A stretch of 64,000 nt of DNA. Origin: Picochlorum sp. 'celeri' (taxonomy: Eukaryota; Chlorophyta; Trebouxiophyceae). The notes beneath the pieces are model-generated. The model saw only the letters and a program-made list of their open reading frames with translations. It did not search any database and was not told the origin of the DNA. This document shows positions 50,147 through 59,859 of this stretch, piece by piece. The stretch lies in the NCBI GenBank assembly GCA_010909725.1, contig JAACMV010000015.1, positions 558,001-622,000 on the forward strand, given 5' to 3'. How positions within the stretch are numbered: the stretch's first letter is position 1; each line of letters begins with the position of its first letter. Both the position numbers and the translations under genes were made by a program.

Positions 50147-51997
50147 TTACGAGGGTTTTGTGGTCCTTGGGATATATGCACGGAACAAGTACTTGTGTGG
50201 ATCCTGATAGTCCCGTAAAATAGTTGCTGCTCTGAAGAATTCTTTTCTCAACACATCTTTGCTTTGGCGGTCGACTGTCCTCCCCAGGTCGTGACTTAGG
50301 ACAAATGGGTCCTCAACACATAAGAGATGCCTGTCTCTGCCCACACGTTTGGTCCACCCTTTCTCTTCTTTTGATATTGACTTCCCCAGTCTAATGCTTA
50401 TCACACTGTTTGAGTAGTCGTGTCTCCACGCCCAGTATTCAAAAAATTCCCAGACCAATTCTGCTACACTTTGCGTGTTCTTTGCTCCATACTGACTCAA
50501 GGTGGACACTGCATCAAAATATTTTACCTCCCATTCACCCACATTCTGCGAGATGGTTGGTGGCATTTCCTGAAGAACCGGTAGAATTGGTGGACTTCTT
50601 GTTTGAAGGTGGAAAATGCACATGAGCACGTAGCAATATGAGGATAATGTGCCCTGATATGGGTCATTGACCTGTCTCTTCTTCGCCCAATTCTTCACAA
50701 TGAGGACGAGCTGAGATAATCGAGGATCTATGGCACAGTAATCTGCCAGCAACCTAGTATTTAAGCAAGCCAAGGTATTGTTTATTGTAATATCCACATG
50801 TGTACCTGTCACTGGATACACAAATTTCACGACTGGCACTCTGGCATGACCAAGAATGAGCACATCCTTCATTCCAAGCCCTTCAAACATTTCTCCAATG
50901 GACTCAATTAATGCTGTTTTCCTCTCCTCTCCTTCCTCCCCTTCTGGCAAGGTGACTTGTACGCTGACATCAATGTCATTACTGCTCCTGACACACAGAC
51001 CATTTGCTGTTGATCCAAATAATTCAGCGTTCACATCGTTTCCCAATAACTCCTTCACGCGTTTCTCCACAAATTCGAATGCAGTGCTCCATGACATCCT
51101 ATCCTCTTCCGTAGGGCTCAATCCCTCAGCCATAGAAAGCAAAGCATCATTCACTACTGTCATTGACGCCAAAGGCTTTCTACCGTCATGACGATGATCC
51201 ATGATATCCACCCATCTATTTTGTCTCTGTTGATACTGATGCTTTGGCTTGTCACTCTTCCTGGATTCACCATGCGTTTCCTCACCATCCTGATGGTCAT
51301 GATGCTTCCTGTTTGCTGCAGGTGTTTCCAATGCATTTCCTCTCTGCCCAAATCTATTCCTGTCATTAGACTGTTCGGTTTTATTCCTGGGAGACAGACC
51401 TTCATGCGGATCATCCAAGCGCACATTAGATTTCAATAATGCAGCTATTGATTCTGCAATCACAGCATCAGATGCTTGCTGCTGAGTCATGGGAGCCGGC
51501 AACCCTCTTTCTTCGCGAGACATGGTAATTTCTGGAGGATACGGATTATAATTTCTGACCTGAGGTGGTGGCTGTGGTGGGGTGGGCCCCCTAGCATACC
51601 TCTCTCCATTGGGTTGCATGGGTGAAGGGTAGCCCAACATCCCGTCTCCTCGGTAGCCCTGCCGCTGCATCATATCATGCATAATCCTCTCATCAGAAAA
51701 TAATGTCGGCCTTGGTAGAGGAGGCCTGACCATACCATGCGGCACTTGCAGATGTGGGTTGTTTTGACTCTGTGCCTGCTCCCACCTGGCCAGTCGTTCT
51801 AAATCACTCGCCATGATAGGACGAGGAGCAGGTCCCATATTATTAGAATTTAAATTATTGTGGGCAAACATTGGGATCCCTACTGAGCCTGCCGGCGGTT
51901 GCTGCTGGACTCCAGGACTGCCTAGCGACCTGAACAGAGAACCCTGTTCCTGCTCTTGACGAGCAGGCTGACTTTGAGGTGGACCCCCTCTATCCAT
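50147..51997 (-). CDS. UTP:RNA uridylyltransferase (URT1/Cid1 type)
   Basis: 616 aa from ATG 51997; the longer frame begins at TTG. The N-terminal ~250 residues are Pro/Gln/Asn-rich and disordered, as in plant URT1, where this part binds decapping activators. The nucleotidyltransferase core begins near 290: WSTAFEFVEKRVKELLG, then LFGSTANGLCVRSSNDIDVS with the GS motif and two catalytic Asp, and the third Asp in THVDITINNTLA. The PAP-associated domain follows (GTLSSYCYVLMCIFHLQTR, WEFFEYWAWRHDYSN, CVEDPFVLSHDLGRTV). The DPF..DLGR ending is typical of non-canonical poly(A)/poly(U) polymerases. Likely role: uridylation of deadenylated mRNAs. UTP preference is inferred. Confidence 0.88.
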   Translation of the reverse strand: MDRGGPPQSQPARQEQEQGSLFRSLGSPGVQQQPPAGSVGIPMFAHNNLNSNNMGPAPRPIMASDLERLARWEQAQSQNNPHLQVPHGMVRPPLPRPTLFSDERIMHDMMQRQGYRGDGMLGYPSPMQPNGERYARGPTPPQPPPQVRNYNPYPPEITMSREERGLPAPMTQQQASDAVIAESIAALLKSNVRLDDPHEGLSPRNKTEQSNDRNRFGQRGNALETPAANRKHHDHQDGEETHGESRKSDKPKHQYQQRQNRWVDIMDHRHDGRKPLASMTVVNDALLSMAEGLSPTEEDRMSWSTAFEFVEKRVKELLGNDVNAELFGSTANGLCVRSSNDIDVSVQVTLPEGEEGEERKTALIESIGEMFEGLGMKDVLILGHARVPVVKFVYPVTGTHVDITINNTLACLNTRLLADYCAIDPRLSQLVLIVKNWAKKRQVNDPYQGTLSSYCYVLMCIFHLQTRSPPILPVLQEMPPTISQNVGEWEVKYFDAVSTLSQYGAKNTQSVAELVWEFFEYWAWRHDYSNSVISIRLGKSISKEEKGWTKRVGRDRHLLCVEDPFVLSHDLGRTVDRQSKDVLRKEFFRAATILRDYQDPHKYLFRAYIPRTTKPS

Positions 51998-52057
51998 TAT
52001 ATACTTGAAAAAATGGCTCTCTGGACATTGGGGCGTTACCCTTGAGGTTCCAAACAA

Positions 52058-52321
52058 GCCTCGCGCGATTATACTTGCGTATTTATTTAAGGCACAAGTT
52101 GGAATTTTCTTGGTTTTGTTCCCTTGTCATGCCAAGTGAGATGATTTTTGAGTTGAATGAATTATTTCAGTTCATACCAATGTTGATGACAAACAAGGGA
52201 AGAAGAATGATCGTCCTAATAACAAGGAAGGGTGACAATTTGAAATCAGTTGGACTGTAGATTCGTCGTAACCGGGTAGAGACGAGGCAGCAGGGGATGT
52301 GTGTTGTTTATTAACCTCAAA
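52058..52321. promoter_or_regulatory. Divergent region uridylyltransferase / LMBD2
   Basis: About 260-325 bp between the two start codons. No ORF, repeat or RNA gene is visible; presumed shared promoter region. Confidence 0.4.
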
Positions 52322-54282
52322 ATGGTCCTATACATATTTTATGGTATTTGTGTGGCATGTGCTGCCATTATGTCGGCAGTTCTGCTGCATAGGTACGCTG
52401 CTCCAAAGAGAGTCAGCTTTCTGGTGCTTCTGATAACGTGGTATGGGTGGTTGACGTCATTCAGTGTGGTGGCTCTGGTTCCTCTGGATGTATATACAAC
52501 TCTTTCTGGTGAAGGCAATGTCAATGTGGTCCTGTATTTATGGAGAGTATCGTACTGGTCTACCCAGTTGCTCACTTGGCTGGCCATTCCTGTACTGCAG
52601 CATTATTCTCTTTCTGGGGCTCCTAGTGTGCTTGGGAGATTTGGATATGCATTGAATAGAATGTGGAAGTTTTATGCCATTGTTGGTGTTTTAGCAGTGT
52701 TGGGAGTGCTTGTCGCCGCTGCATTTGGAAAATTAGAGCTCGCTACATTGCCACAGTTGATTGTAACCTTTTCTAATACATATGGGTTGGTTGCTATCAT
52801 GGCCCTGCTTGGGTATGGAATGGTAGAGGTTCCAAAAGTTTTGTGGAGACGCTCTTTTCCTGAAACTAGATTGAAATGGCACCTTCATCGAGTTGGAAAG
52901 TCGTGTGATCGACTTGAGAAGGCATCAAAGGAATTGGAACAGTGCCTTATTATTGTTGTCATAACTATGCAACAAATACCCAGATCTGAGACGGAATTAC
53001 GTGAACAGGCAATATCGCTAATGAACTTTGCTAACAAGGCTTCTCCCATTCCTTTAAAGGCCCTTCAGTCCTCTAAGATTGATGTGGAAAGTTTGGAAGA
53101 AAGGGACCTTGACTATGCAGGGGATGCAGAGGGTGTTGCATCTCTCAGGGAGAGATTAAAGCGAGCTATTGCAGAATTCGTGGGATCAAGAGGTGATTAC
53201 ATAGCTTATTTAAAGAAGGCTATTGAATTAGAAGCTTTATGCAAATCTAGGCAGATTGGTGTGTACCAACCTCTTGAGAATGCTGGGTGGCTTGCAGAAG
53301 TTGGGTGGCACTACAAGTGTCGAATACGACCATATGTACAGCGTTTGGGAGCATTTATTTGTGCATCAACATCCGCTTTAGTCGTATGGTGTGAAGCAAC
53401 CATCGCTTCAGGTCGGCATCCTGATTTGTCGCCATTCTCCATTGTAAGTTCACTTTGTTTCCAAGAATCCTTCATGCAGGAATTTTATAGATATGTCTTT
53501 GAATGCAGCTGATACATGAACGGAGTCTCAAATATTCTCAATGGCTGATACAATTTTTCGTAGCAGCACCCTTGGGGTATGTGTGTGTGTGTACGTTTTT
53601 CTCACTATTCAAACTTGGAAGTCTGGGACCATATCACATGGTTCAAAGAGCAACGTGGTCTTGGTCGTTACTGCTCAATGCCTCTCTCCTCTCTCGCTTC
53701 GCTGCCCCTTTATGCTTTAATTATTTACACGTCATACGAATGACTGGAAAACAGCGTGGAGGAAGAACAATGGTCTTCGTAGACTCGATGGGAATGGAGG
53801 ATGTTCCCTTACTGGGTGCAGGATTTAATGTTTGGTTTCCTCTTGTTATGGTAGTCTATGTTGGGATCCTGACGACTGGCATATTTGAACAATGCTTTAC
53901 GAAAGTATTTGTTCCTCGGAAACTAAGATTTGACTCTGAGAAGGCAGATGACGAACATTCTTCTAAAGGACAAGGGCTGCTTGCAGTAGAGCATGAAAAC
54001 CTGAATCGAGGAGGCACCCTTGGGGAAGGATGCAACGTGTTTGGAATGCAGTCTAGCCTAGAGGATAATTCGACAGATGCGGAATTAGAAAAGATGTCCA
54101 ACGGGAAATATTGGAATAGGAGGACATTGTCAGTAGAGTTGGGTACATCAAAGTACACATCAACACAAAGGTTAAACTCGTCTCAATATGACTCCAGTTT
54201 GGCGAATAAAGAAGAGGAAGACGAGGAAAATGCTATACGAGATGAAGCCGATGCGTTATTCTCTGGTCTAGGCAGGAAATAG
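52322..54282 (+). CDS. LMBR1-domain membrane protein (LMBD2 family), two exons
   Basis: Exons are 52322..53443 and 53509..54282; the 65-nt phase-0 intron (GTAAGTTC..AATGCAG) falls between PDLSPFSI and LIHERSLKYSQWL. The product is 631 aa with about nine membrane segments, the arrangement of LMBR1/LIMR proteins: five N-terminal, a cytosolic coiled region (CDRLEKASKELEQ..VASLRERLKRAI), then four more. Diagnostic of LMBD2 are TWYGWLTSFSVVALVPLDVY, WRVSYWSTQLLTWLAIPVLQ and LLSRFAAPLCFNYLHVI. The acidic C-terminus includes EEEDEENAIRDEADALFSGL. Animal LMBD2 is linked to receptor signalling; no function is established in algae. An earlier TGCAG inside the intron (53475..53479) would shift frame if used. 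Confidence 0.9.
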
Positions 54283-54378
54283 ATTTACAAGTAGTTCATT
54301 GTTGATATTTTGATTGATAATCATGTACATGGTTTTTTTTTCTTTGCATTGCTGTTACTATTGTATTTTCCAAAAAAG

Positions 54379-55761
54379 TTAAGATATGGTCTTTGGGGGA
54401 GACTTCTGAGGCGATTTATACACATTTTCGAGAGACTTTTTAACCTTTCTTGGAGATGGCTTGTCTGGTGATTTTGCCTTCCAAGGAGAATACAATCTGT
54501 CGGTATCACCTTGCAAACTCTTACTTGGAGTGCTCAAAACATCATCCAGTAAGCTAGAAGTCTCGCTGTCAGCATCTTCTTGGACTTGCGTATCCTTAGA
54601 ACCATTGTATGCCTGTATACAGCTGAAAACAACCCCCAGCCCTCCAACAATGACAATGACAGATACTGTGCCCATCATTTTACCTACAAGAGATTGAGGT
54701 CTTCCATAAAAGAGAATTTTCTGCAACACTGTCGCCTTTAGTGCGATATGAATAGACGCTCCCAAGATTTCCGGGCCAGGTGGTGACCTCGCCTTGATCT
54801 CAGAGCTCAAGAATAGAGCCGGCTGACTTCCTTTCTCTACATATCGAGAGAAGAGGCTAACAATCACTCTGTGGCTCCGAGGTAACAAACCAACCCACCT
54901 CCAAGGACCAAATAGCAGCGCACTGCATAGAAGAAGAAAGCATTTAGAATTTTTTTCCATCGGTGATATCTAGAGTCAAATGCTACGCACGAGGCAGAAG
55001 ACTGTCTACCATTCAACCAGACAGGTTTTGCAGCTCTCCCGACTAGTTTCCCTCCATATGTGCTCATACTTGCAGAGACGTGAGCATATCGACGCTCTGG
55101 ATGCAATTTTTCGTATTCAGATGGCACTTCAATTTCCATCCAAATATCCATTACCTGTCCTGGTGACACCAATGCCTTTTGATATTCCGCCTGCCCGTCC
55201 TGGTCAAGCACAAGCATGCTCTGTATCTGACCATCAGCATAGTACTGCGAAAGAGAATTCAAAGATATATTCGATACTAAATCGTTCCCTTGTAGCTCTA
55301 AAAGCATTGGCATCGAATAATGCAATCTCTGAGGAGCAAATGCATGAGTCACCACCAAATATGCCACGACAACCAATGCCAGGGTGACAAGAGCAGAGGA
55401 TGTCAAGGCAATGATAGCCAAAATGAAGTTCCATAAGCCACTGCGAGTTACTATTGGAGGCGGTGATGACTCATTTTTATCAATTTCTTTCAGAATAGTC
55501 TCTTGGATTCTTCTATCATTCAACAGAATGCTCTCGTCATGATCAAGTTCCTGCAAAACGACCAAAGAAAACAGTCCTCAACTCAAAAGTGCAAGCTCGA
55601 CCAATGCACCGCATGTGATTATTGTTCTCATTAAGAGCAAAAACAGATGAAATCATTCGTACCTCTAATGTGGCCCACGTATGCGTCTCTTGTGGAGATT
55701 GTTTTTTGTCGCCATTGTCCACCTGGACAGGCGATCCAGACCCTTTGCCATCATCTGACAT
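54379..55761 (-). CDS. Seipin-like lipid droplet biogenesis protein, three exons
   Basis: Exons are 55761..55663, 55550..54991 and 54922..54379; introns are 112 nt (phase 0, GTACGAAT..TTTTGCAG) and 68 nt (phase 2, GTGCGTAG..TATGCAG). The product is 400 aa. A first membrane segment (ALVTLALVVVAYLVVTHAF, about residue 90), a lumenal beta-sandwich-like region (VMDIWMEIEVPSEYEKLH, HVSASMSTYGGKLVGRAAKP), and the seipin pattern ARSPPGPEILGASIHIALKA..LYGRPQSLVGKMM precede a second membrane segment (VSVIVIVGGLGVVFSCIQAY). The C-terminus is a Ser/Lys/Pro-rich cytosolic tail. Seipin oligomers sit at ER-lipid droplet contacts. The topology and order fit; sequence similarity is weak, as is usual for seipins. 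Confidence 0.75.
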
Positions 55762-56436
55762 GGTATCAGAAACTGAAATTCATTTTAAATTATAATATTT
55801 TTACTGGTTGTGCCACTCTTGGCAACGAATGAAGATGAGTTACATGACTGAAAAGATGCTGGACTTGAATTTGAAAAATGCCAGGATTCTGGCATTCGAA
55901 CTTCGAATACACATTCGGAATGTACACATGTACTACACTGATGCAGTGCATATAGATTCCTATATTGATAGAGCATGAGATCGTGGATATTGCTGGCTCT
56001 CTTTTCTCTCTCTTTCTCTCTCTGGCTACTCTCTCTCTCTTCGATTCAACAGAGAATATTTTACTGAATCAGTTTGGCTTAAAAACATAATGCCTATACC
56101 TCTGCAATAAGATGATATCGCCTCCTTGACTTTTGAATGCATACATATTTGATATATCCTGAAATAGTATATCCTGCTACATCTGCTCGATTTTCCATGT
56201 GTCGAGCAAGCTCGTGTGAGACCAGTGCCAACCATGCAGTATGCATGTTGCAGTGATTTCAAACATCGCAGTTCTCCTCGTATCCGTGGCTTGATATAAA
56301 AGAATCGTAATCATCGATACCGAGTATTCCCCCTGTCGGAATAATGTGCTTTATCAATAGTTTGATGAAAGAATCTGCGACTTCCCTGCTAAAAGTGGCT
56401 AGATATGGCTGCAAATCCCTCATGAAAGCCAAACCA
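55762..56436. other. Seipin upstream region with CT-rich tract
   Basis: 675 bp between the seipin start and the next stop on the same strand. A pyrimidine microsatellite (CTCTCTTTCTCTCTCTGGCT and CTCTCTCTC) lies near 55998-56040. The part 56259..56436 may belong to a downstream exon of the zinc-cluster gene (see that entry). No RNA gene seen. Confidence 0.45.
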
Positions 56437-57048
56437 TCAGGTTTGGACATCAGGTAAATCTTTTTCCACATTGCCTATTGCCTCCTCTACTCGATCGTTT
56501 CCACATTCCATATTGTCATTGACAAAGTTCGCCTGCTCGAAGTCGAGTGGATTGGACGTGTATGGGATATTTTCTTGTTGATGACCACGCCTATTCTGCT
56601 CATCCATGTCCCTCTGCATAGCTTCTGCTGCTTCTTTCTTCGCCCCAAGAATCCTGATCATCTTTGGATTTTGAGGATATTTATCCTGGAAGAGCCCTGG
56701 ATATTTTTCTGCCAATTGCACATCATACAGAGGATTCTGGACTTCAATCACAGAGGCAACCTCCTCATCAGACAGCCGTCGAGGACGTCCGTAAAATGTG
56801 TAGAGGGCTGCTGGATACTTTCCCATAAGCTGATAATCAAACACAACCCCAAGCGCATTTAACTTTGCAATCATATCTCTATTATCTTTGCTGCACGTGA
56901 AACCTCGCATTTGACACTCGACACAATTCAGCTCTGTTTCTCCTCGCGCTGGACAAATGTGACTCCCAACTGTACCATAGTATCGTCCACAGCCCATACA
57001 AGGGGTATTAAAACGCCCCAAAGGCTCTTCAGAGAAATTGTATCGCAT
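56437..57048 (-). CDS. Unknown protein with N-terminal Cys/His zinc cluster
   Basis: 203 aa; no family recognised. Residues 17-52 hold CMGC, H30, C32 and CVEC..C52 (pattern C-x2-C-x9-H-x-C-x9-C-x2-C-x6-C), likely to bind one or two zincs. The rest is mostly helical and charged, with YP-containing motifs repeated (GKYPAALYTF, EKYPGLFQDKYPQNP). An overlapping frame 56259..56471 continues with PYLATFSREVADSFIKL. A 61-nt phase-0 intron (donor GTGGAAAA, acceptor ATTTGCAG, about 56473..56413) would join the two and replace the last residues by a ~50-aa C-terminus. The donor is weak, so I keep the unspliced end. Confidence 0.6.
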   Translation of the reverse strand: MRYNFSEEPLGRFNTPCMGCGRYYGTVGSHICPARGETELNCVECQMRGFTCSKDNRDMIAKLNALGVVFDYQLMGKYPAALYTFYGRPRRLSDEEVASVIEVQNPLYDVQLAEKYPGLFQDKYPQNPKMIRILGAKKEAAEAMQRDMDEQNRRGHQQENIPYTSNPLDFEQANFVNDNMECGNDRVEEAIGNVEKDLPDVQT

Positions 57049-57393
57049 TGTTCATAGCAATTTCTGCGGTTCTTGCAGGGTTTCTGTCTCGGCAGAAAAG
57101 GCGAATGGCAAGTTCACAATGCGATTTCTTGGGTATCTCTTGAGCAAATCATGCAGAATTACTTCTCCATTTGTATTTTAACAGAATTTAATTTATAAAC
57201 ATATATTTTGAATGCTGTAATCAGCACATAGCCCCATTGGGACCAAAACGGTTCAAAGTCGGTTACCACTGGTCTTGGCGCCATGAACGGCGCCATGCAT
57301 TTTTAAATTGCAGGAACAAGTACATTTCCGGAAGTACAAGGAACCCAACCGCGGGTCTCGATGGGAAGAAAGCTTACAGGAATCAAAATAATT
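57049..57393. other. Intergenic, zinc-cluster gene upstream / Qc-SNARE 3' end
   Basis: 345 bp. Contains an imperfect inverted repeat GGCGCCATGAACGGCGCC (57278..57295) and AT-rich stretches. No gene supported. Confidence 0.45.
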
Positions 57394-58491
57394 CTACTTG
57401 AACATGTTGTAGATATACAATCCAACGGCCAACAAAATACAAATGAGGATGATGTCGATGAATATTCTTCTAGAGCTTCTCACCTGGGTGAGCACTCCCT
57501 TCAGCTTCATATTATTTGTCTGCAGCTCTCGAGTGACAACTTCCATTTTGTCTCCTACTTCATCAATGACGACATCATGACGTTCCAACTCTTCTCCCAT
57601 GGCAGTTCCAATCTCTTTGAGAGTGTCAACACCTCTCTCTATATTTTCTAACTGGGCATCCTGTCGCTCCTGAGCCACAGTAGCTTGCCGTACAAATTCT
57701 CTCGTTTGTTCTGTATGCTCATACGCCCCACTATACGTTAGGGAACCCTTTAATTCCCTTCCAGAAGCCCCATTACTTATCGACCCAGGAGACCCAAAGC
57801 CTTGTCTAGAGGGATGCTTGATAGAAGAACTACCAAGACCATCGTCAATCGCTCCAACGGCCTCTTGAGCCTCTTCAAACTGCTGGCGTCTTTCATCCAG
57901 ACTTTCAGCAGACAATCCCTTCCTCTCGATCATGGAATACAATGCATTGACTTCATTCTGCAATTCAATCTTCTCCTTCCTCAGTTCTGCATTCAAAGCA
58001 GCTTTCATCGCTCTGTTCTTCTCTCCTGCGTTGGCTTCAGCTTTCTGCATCACATACATGTATTTATATACTCTTACTTAGAGGCAAGCACACACATGTG
58101 TATCCAACATACCAGAGCCATTTCCTGAGCAACATCCATAATCTCAAAGTACTTGTCGGTGAAAGGATCATCTGTCTTCTTCCTCTTGCTTTTTTTCATC
58201 GCTTCTTCTTCATAATGCCCGTACCTATATTGACAACAACCGCATGTCAGTGCACACTAGTCGCAAGGCACGACCTACAGGGGAAACTGGCAGTCTTTCT
58301 CTCCCATACTTCTGGGCCCAGTAAACCACATCCATATACAAACACATTTTGATCAATACCCAAAGGAATAGTAGCCACGAACAACAATCACCTCCATTGG
58401 TGTGATACAAGGCGAACCTGACAGCGCAACCAACAACTCACTTTTTGATGATAACATCAGTACGCAACATTATTTCAGAAAAAGCTGCCAT
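57394..58491 (-). CDS. Qc-SNARE (SYP7-like), three exons
   Basis: Exons are 58491..58442, 58224..58113 and 58044..57394; introns are 217 nt (phase 2, GTGAGTTG..CAATATAG) and 68 nt (phase 0, GTATGTTG..GATGCAG). The product is 270 aa. The spliced N-terminus MAAFSEIMLRTDVIIKKYGHY and EANAGEKNRAMKAALNAELR match plant SYP71-73. The SNARE motif spans about 175-235 (AQLENIERGVDTLKEIGTAM, DVVIDEVGDKMEVVTRELQT) and ends in a membrane anchor (IFIDIILICILLAVGLYIYN). Zero-layer Gln is in the ...VVIDEVGDK/ERQDAQ region but I cannot fix it by eye. SYP7 SNAREs act at the ER, Golgi and plasma membrane in plants. The long first intron is the largest found here. Confidence 0.88.
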
Positions 58492-58883
58492 CTTTACTAA
58501 CTATTATTGTATACCAACGATAGTTGAGCAGCTGAAAGAGCTTTACTGTAAAGAAGCTACCGTGTTGCCGGTGTCCCACGCACGAGTGACTACTCGTCTA
58601 TACACCAGGAGCGACTCGGACTAGTCCGCCGCAAATTGCTAACGAATAAAAGTATGAATTTATTTGTATGAGATGGAGATTATCCCTCGTATCCGTAGGA
58701 TCATGAATTGAGCATGATCCCAACACGTCTCTCCATCAATTGCACAGTGCCATTTGCTCTTGAATCATCTTTCAACATGCATCAAATGATCCTGATGCGG
58801 GACAGCCAATAGCGTGCACATTATAATTATCTTACATGACCAAAAATCAACCATATCGTTCATTGAGAATGTGTTTTTGTTCC
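58492..58883. other. Intergenic, Qc-SNARE promoter / securin-like 3' end
   Basis: 392 bp. A GC-richer stretch near 58560-58635 contains partly self-complementary runs (ACGAGTGACTACTCGT), which I considered and rejected as a tRNA. No gene supported. Confidence 0.45.
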
Positions 58884-59641
58884 TCAAGGAAGCTCTGATG
58901 ACCCCAGGTCATCATCTGAGCAATAAATATCCAATTCTGATGTGCTTGTTTCCTTTCTAGAGAGTGAAGATGCATTAGGAATGTCCACGCAAGATTCTCG
59001 ATTCTGCATTGCCATCACGTCTCGAACAATCATTCTCCTCGCCTGTACAATACAAAGAAATGAGTGCCATGATGCGCCAGTACTGTCATGTTTCATTTAG
59101 GAAGTAAATTTTGATTACTATTTTCAGAAAATCCATTGCATACCTCGGTACCCGACGTGTCTTCACCCAAATCCTCGCACAGTTTTGATACATGCGTCTG
59201 TATCATATTATTGTAAGCCGATACAGCATACTTTAAGGTGTCTGCAGACCCAAGCTCTTGTAGTACTTGTTGCTCCTCCCAAGTAGGCCCAGCGCTACAT
59301 TCCACGCCCCCTTGCACTAAAGATTCGATCCTTGTATTTCTTTCGTTATCTATTGCAGTATTCTGCTTCGTATCTGCAAGCGCCGTGCTGCTCTGAGAGC
59401 GAAGTCCGTTGTTCTCGCTTCGACGGACAGATATCTGCTGTGGCTTACTTGCCGTGTGAATATTACCGTTATTTGTAATATTTCCTAAGGCTCGTCTATC
59501 TGATAAAGCAGTTTTAGAGGGCATGAGACTTTCATGACCTGTCCGAGACGCTAGATGCTGATTCGGTTGAACGGTCGTTGTTCTACCTGCGACAGCATGA
59601 TGAGAATTCTCATCTTGAAATAAGTGAAATTCGTCACTCAT
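58884..59641 (-). CDS. PATRONUS/securin-like APC/C substrate, two exons
   Basis: Exons are 59641..59144 and 59042..58884; the 101-nt phase-0 intron runs GTATGCAA..TTGTACAG, and the product is 218 aa. The N-terminus MSDEFHLFQDENSHH contains a DEN motif, and DRRALGNITNNGNIHTASK is a strong destruction box (RxxLxxIxN). The same order, DEN then D-box with basic flanks, marks Arabidopsis PATRONUS (FPDENAP..RKALNDITNKSGIHAK), the plant securin that guards cohesin from separase until the APC/C destroys it. The rest is low-complexity with an acidic end (DIYCSDDDLGSSELP). Similarity is confined to these motifs, so other cell-cycle APC/C targets (for example a shugoshin-related or borealin-like protein) remain possible. 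Confidence 0.55.
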
Positions 59642-59703
59642 ATTTTTTAATTTATTTATATTCGTCAGCTGTCGCGTGTGGATTTCCCAGGGATAAAATC
59701 TGA

Positions 59704-59722
59704 TTGGCCCATCATGGGCCAA
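59704..59722. promoter_or_regulatory. Palindromic TTGGCCCATCATGGGCCAA upstream of securin-like gene
   Basis: A 19-bp inverted repeat with 9-bp arms, 63 bp before the start codon of the securin-like gene. Each arm holds TGGGCC, the site II core bound by TCP factors in plant growth and cell-cycle genes. Function here is inferred from motif alone. Confidence 0.35.
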
Positions 59723-59859
59723 GTTACATGGCAGAATGTGCATCTGAGGGAATTCTGAGTCTCATGAGGTGGATCTATTTATAAATTACATATACACCGC
59801 AAGGAGTATCTATATCTCATCATTATATTCGAAGCAAAATCAAGTGTGGCTAGCAGAGC

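Noticed and set aside
58560..58640. tRNA-like self-complementary stretch
   Set aside because: No GGTTCGA T-loop, no A/B box spacing and no foldable acceptor stem.
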